Of a DNA stretch of 11,233 nucleotides, positions 8,126 to 11,233 are shown piece by piece. The first letter of the stretch is position 1. The number at the start of each line of letters is the position of its first letter. The translations under genes were made by a program, and so were the position numbers. Origin of the DNA: Dictyocoela muelleri. Its lineage: Eukaryota; Microsporidia. Below the pieces are notes generated by a model that had not been told where the DNA came from, made no database searches, and saw only the letters and a program-made list of their open reading frames with translations. The DNA lies in assembly GCA_016256075.1 (NCBI GenBank), contig SDVU01000706.1, positions 1-11,233 on the forward strand. Reading direction: 5' to 3'.

Positions 8126-8344
8126 GCTCCAAACTGGTCAGAAGGCCAAGTATGATCAAATTGTTTAATTTCGTCACAAAAAAGGTTTATTTTTTATAAA
8201 AAATACCCCTGGTACAAATTAAAAAAAAATGTTTTTTTCTAAATAAATAGTTATGTTTTTTAAAATGACGTTTATTCATATAATTTTTATGATTTAAAAA
8301 AAAAAAATCATTATTTAATTTTTTAACGTTATAAAAAAGGTAAA

Positions 8345-8500
8345 TATAATAATTTAAAAATTTATTTTGATGCCAAATTCATATACCATTGCAATTGCTC
8401 TTATAAAAAACATAACAAATACTCTTCGTAATTTGAAAAAATGTCATTCAACTTATTGTACTTAATTTACTATTTCTTGTTTTCATGGCTCACATCGGCT
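8345..8500 (-). pseudogene. MULE transposase C-terminal fragment
   Basis: About 80 bp (8418-8496) is a direct repeat of 9829-9908, the C-terminal end of the large MULE transposase further right, in the same orientation. On the minus strand the frame through both copies gives CEP..KQ and HFFKLRR; this copy continues past the repeat with IRAIAMVYEFG, resembling the FLRGIAHN-type tail of these transposases. At least four in-frame stops are present. It breaks off beside the 8508-8529 hairpin. The fragment is a remnant of a second MULE copy or a duplicated piece of the first. Confidence 0.55.
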
Positions 8501-8507
8501 GTACGGA

Positions 8508-8529
8508 GACTCGCCCAAAAGGGCGAGTC
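8508..8529. repeat. 9-bp perfect GC-rich hairpin
   Basis: GACTCGCCC, AAAA loop, GGGCGAGTC. Striking in an AT-rich setting and placed at the breakpoint where similarity to the MULE C-terminus stops. Could be a transposon end or foldback. Confidence 0.7.
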
Positions 8530-8624
8530 GTCGCATTTGTTGCACGATTTTGACACTTAATTATTTAAATTTTAATGTTTGAAAATTTTGAAGTAGAAAT
8601 CAAATATCAAAATGTTAGATTTAA

Positions 8625-8634
8625 TGATTTTAAT
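8625..8634. repeat. Target site duplication TGATTTTAAT, left copy
   Basis: Identical to 9223-9232. Ten bases falls in the 8-11 bp range typical of Mutator-like elements. Confidence 0.85.
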
Positions 8635-9222
8635 CTTAAGCCGCCGTTTCACCCAAAAAAATCTAATAAGAATATTAATAAAATATTTTTTATTTATTTT
8701 AAAAAGTAAAAATGGTTACCAAGACTTCGATTAAGTGATATTTGTCAGTTTCCAGAATGGAAATTAAAAGTTTTTTTTATTATTCATAAATTTATTTGTA
8801 AGAAAAAATTATTTTAGACAAAGAATAATTGTACTTATAAATCCCCCAATAAATCAAAGGGATTTATTCAAGGTTATATTTAGGGTAATTTTTTTTAAAG
8901 TTATAGGGTTATAGTTGGTTGAGGTTGGTTTATGGGGTATTTTTATAAAGTAGTTTTTCGATATTGTTTGCAAAAATTTCTAAAATAGTCTTCGTTTAAG
9001 ATAAATGTTAGACATACATTTAAATTTAAGAATAAAATAATATAATAAAAAAAAACTTTTAATTTTCATTCTGGATACTAAACATATTACTTAATCGAAA
9101 TCTTGGTAAACATTTTTACTTTCAAAAATAGATAAAAAAAAATATTTTATTTATATTCTTATAAAAATTTTGAGGAGCGAAAATACCGCCGTTTCGCCCC
9201 ATGGAGTGAAGCGGCGGCTTAC
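8635..9222. mobile_element. 588-bp MULE-type MITE
   Basis: Long inverted repeats (8635-8783 and 9042-9222) fold on each other through most of their length: the AAGCCGCCG ends, an ATAAGAATAT block, GTAAAAATG, ACCAAGA.TTCGATTAAGT, and CCAGAATG before an AATTAAAAG(T)n tail. The flanking TGATTTTAAT duplication is perfect. Long inverted repeats with a 9-11 bp duplication are the mark of Mutator-like elements. The right arm carries about 35 extra bases near its tip, forming the hairpin at 9186-9217. No coding capacity in the middle. A MULE transposase such as the one at 9829-11120 could have moved it, but no shared end was seen. Confidence 0.85.
9186..9217. repeat. Near-perfect GC-rich palindrome at the MITE right end
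   Basis: CCGCCGTTTCGCCCCA is followed by its reverse complement with three differences. Each half resembles the terminal motif at the other end (GCCGCCGTTTCACCC), so the right terminus looks like two end motifs placed head to head. Confidence 0.7.
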
Positions 9223-9232
9223 TGATTTTAAT
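9223..9232. repeat. Target site duplication TGATTTTAAT, right copy
   Basis: Pairs with 8625-8634. Confidence 0.85.
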
Positions 9233-9828
9233 ACACTGATAATGTATTTATTGATCAATTTGCGTATTATAGCACTATTTACTAAAATTTAAAAAAACAT
9301 TTTTATTAATATTTAAGAAGTAATACTGCGTAAAAATAATAAAAATATTATTTATCATATATTTTATGTCAATTTATATATATATATTTGTTTTTTGATT
9401 TATTGTACAAAAGTCATTTTTTTAAAAAATAAAAAAGTGGAATTAATACCACATACCACCATAAATTAAAAAGCATAAGTATAAGACAATCGATAATGAT
9501 TCGAAAAACAACTTTATTTTATCAATATATCGTCATTTCTGAATTGAAATATTAAATAAGACCATACTTTTGATAATATAAAAGTATTTATCGATAAAAT
9601 TTTTGATGAGATTATACCAATGCTTTCTAATTTAGCGCAGCATTTGGTAATAATTCTGTTTTTATTAATTAAATTAAAAATTTAAATTTAAGGTTTGATA
9701 TTTTAAAATTTTAGAAATTTTAAATTTTAAAAATTTGATTTTTTTGTTAGCAAAAATTTTTAAGGGTTAAAATCGCGGATAGAAATTCAGTGACTACCAT
9801 ACACATATGTGCAAGTCTCCACTTTACC
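9233..9828. other. AT-rich stretch after the MITE, no gene seen
   Basis: No coding region. A foldback is present at about 9613-9655, where ACCAATGCT faces AGCATTTGGT. AAATTTTA-type simple sequence fills 9665-9760. It may include the 3' flank of the neighbouring MULE. Confidence 0.5.
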
Positions 9829-11120
9829 AATATTCTTCTTAATTTGAAAAAATGTCCTTCGACTTATTGTACTTAATTTGATATTGCTTTTTTTAATGGC
9901 TCACCTCGTTTCGAAACATGCAATCACCTATCTTTTTATTTTGGATATGATCTTATGTTCGTAATAATATTATAAGTTTTATCAATGATAGGTGGCTTCC
10001 AGATATAAGCACATTAAAAGACCTAATAAAACCTTCACAGACCTTTGTCGTTAATAGAATATTTGTCAATAATACTATATTAACATCTCCATTCCCAAAT
10101 TTCCTTTCTGTTATTATATTATATGATTTTCAACCACTCAAATAATTTATTTAAATAATTATCATTTTTTTCCTTTATAAATATTTCAAATTTAAAAATA
10201 GTCATTTCTACAATTGTCTGGAACAAATGATATGGCTAATAGCATTTTAATTTAAATTTTAAAATCTAGATATTTTTTATATTTTGATACTATCCCAATC
10301 TTTGAACATGACACCATACAATTTAATTAAAATGAAAAAAATATAGATCTTAATATTCTTAAAAACCTTTTTCATTGCATTCATCGGTGATATCCCATAA
10401 TCATAATAGCGCGTTTCCGGTTCATAGTTCCTTAAAGCGTTTTTTATTGAAGTAAAAAATCTTAAATATGTGTTTTAATTTTTATTTAGTAAAATCCCAT
10501 AAACTAAGGGAAATAATGTACAAAAAAATTTCACCAAATAGTATATATATATATATATATATTTGAAAATAACTTATAGATGCCATCTTAAAAGTTCAAT
10601 CAGAAAGCCAAGTTTTTGAATTTTTTATATGTACTGTTTTTTCTTTTCAAAAAATAAATACTCGTTCTTTGTCAAAAGAACCGCAGTCCCATAAAAATCT
10701 TCTTATTTTTATATAAAATTTCAATTCTTCAGGTATATCTCCTATTTTATCATAGTTTTTTCTTGTGTTTAATGCTGTTTTTTTATAATTCTTACTAAAT
10801 TTATTTATTTTTGGCAAACATAGAAATTTATGTGGGTCTAAATCTTTAATAACTTCAGAAATTATTTCATCATTATTGAGATATGTAGATTTTGCTAATT
10901 GCTTGGTTCTTTCGCTTTGGCTTCTCTTTTGAATTAAATATTTCGATTTTTGTTCATATGAATGATATATTTCATTTTTATTTGTTATTTTATTTTCAAA
11001 AATTTTTATATTCGTATTGCAAACCTTTCCCCTATATCTGTAAGTTTTAATTATTTTCCGCTCTGAGTAAAAATTAAAATATAATCCTTCATAAATCACG
11101 GCATCCTCCTTCTTTGTGTG
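9829..11120 (-). pseudogene. FLYWCH/MULE-type transposase, nearly full length but broken
   Basis: Mutator-like transposase with an N-terminal FLYWCH zinc-finger remnant. The first frame (about 11120 to 10563) has the finger (YRYRGKVCNTNIKI then H-S-Y), the LPKI...IPEELK linker, FLWDCGSFDKERVFIF, then a stop (TGA 10649-10647), WLSD and another TGA (10598-10596) where relatives read DGTFK, then TFKMASIS. Across an (AT)n tract the frame changes; 10540-10280 reads FPLVYGILLNKN, stop (TAA 10477-10475), YLRFF, NYEPETRYYDYG with a probable catalytic Asp at 10402-10400, NAMKKVF, then TAA 10279-10277. Further left, in shifting frames, come LLAISFVPDN (about 10235) and CEGF.RSFNVLISGSH (about 10045-9995), matching the family's TNN.VEG..R.FN..I..SH. 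About 430 codons in all. In the finger the expected first Cys and last His both appear as Tyr. No in-frame ATG was found; the longest open stretch begins with GTG at 11099. Confidence 0.8.
10542..10562. repeat. (AT)n microsatellite inside the MULE transposase
   Basis: Twenty-one alternating bases lying at the point where the transposase similarity changes frame, so slippage here probably caused or widened that break. Confidence 0.9.
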
Positions 11121-11154
11121 GTTACATATTAAAATACATATTTTCCAGTTATGA

Positions 11155-11156
<2 letters not shown>

Positions 11157-11233
<77 letters not shown>
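11157..11233. repeat. (TTA)n microsatellite running off the window
   Basis: Uninterrupted period-3 repeat of about 25 units to the last base; its true length is unknown. It lies just upstream of the MULE transposase start. Confidence 0.95.

Larger units (their letters stand above)
7731..8344. other. Gene-free AT-rich spacer with repeats
   Basis: No coding region or RNA gene seen. It holds the third GATTAAGACT motif and a 22-bp tandem repeat (own entries). A weak foldback (ATCAGAAT near 7770 against ATTCTGAT near 7795) is also present. Confidence 0.6.

Noticed and set aside
8508-8529. Bacterial-type intrinsic terminator
   Set aside because: No T-run follows either arm, no gene ends into it, and the element content is eukaryotic.

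Overview
The window is a strongly AT-rich stretch with no recognisable host gene. Everything identifiable is a transposable element or repeat, most of it decayed. A compact AT-rich eukaryote fits best. The mix of a Merlin transposase, a FLYWCH/MULE transposase and a Ty3/gypsy element recalls the transposon-rich microsporidia, but no housekeeping gene is present to confirm this, so the organism call is inference only.

Left part (1-1500). A Merlin (IS1016/ISXO2-type) DDE transposase runs on the minus strand from about 994 to 117. Its catalytic domain is open, but the N-terminal zinc-ribbon part carries two in-frame stops and lies one frame away; the frames meet at an A7 run. Upstream are a 22-bp perfect palindrome and two adjacent hairpins. 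Next comes a less AT-rich island (about 1195-1482) with an unidentified open frame, ending in a (TA)n tract.

1741-2545. A nested pair of non-autonomous DNA transposons. The outer one (1749-2537) has 22-bp Merlin-like inverted ends (GGGCTGTCA core) and an 8-bp target duplication. A 417-bp MITE with 52-bp perfect inverted repeats and its own 8-bp duplication sits inside it.

3402-7730. One complete-length but heavily decayed Ty3/gypsy LTR retrotransposon on the minus strand, with two ~298-bp LTRs, a polypurine tract, a 4-bp target duplication and recognisable gag, protease, RT, RNase H and integrase regions in the gypsy order. The LTRs differ at roughly one site in ten, so it is an old fossil.

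7731-11233. A 22-bp tandem repeat, a fragment of a MULE transposase C-terminus (about 8345-8500), a 588-bp MULE-type MITE with 149-181-bp inverted repeats and a 10-bp target duplication (8635-9222), then an almost full-length but broken FLYWCH/MULE transposase on the minus strand (about 11120 down to 9829). The window ends in a (TTA)n microsatellite.

The elements do not form a pathway; they record successive insertions. I see no CRISPR array, tRNA, rRNA or credible previously undescribed system. The least explained piece is the 1195-1482 island and the 26-bp motif at its edge, which recurs at 3049 and, in part, at 8014.
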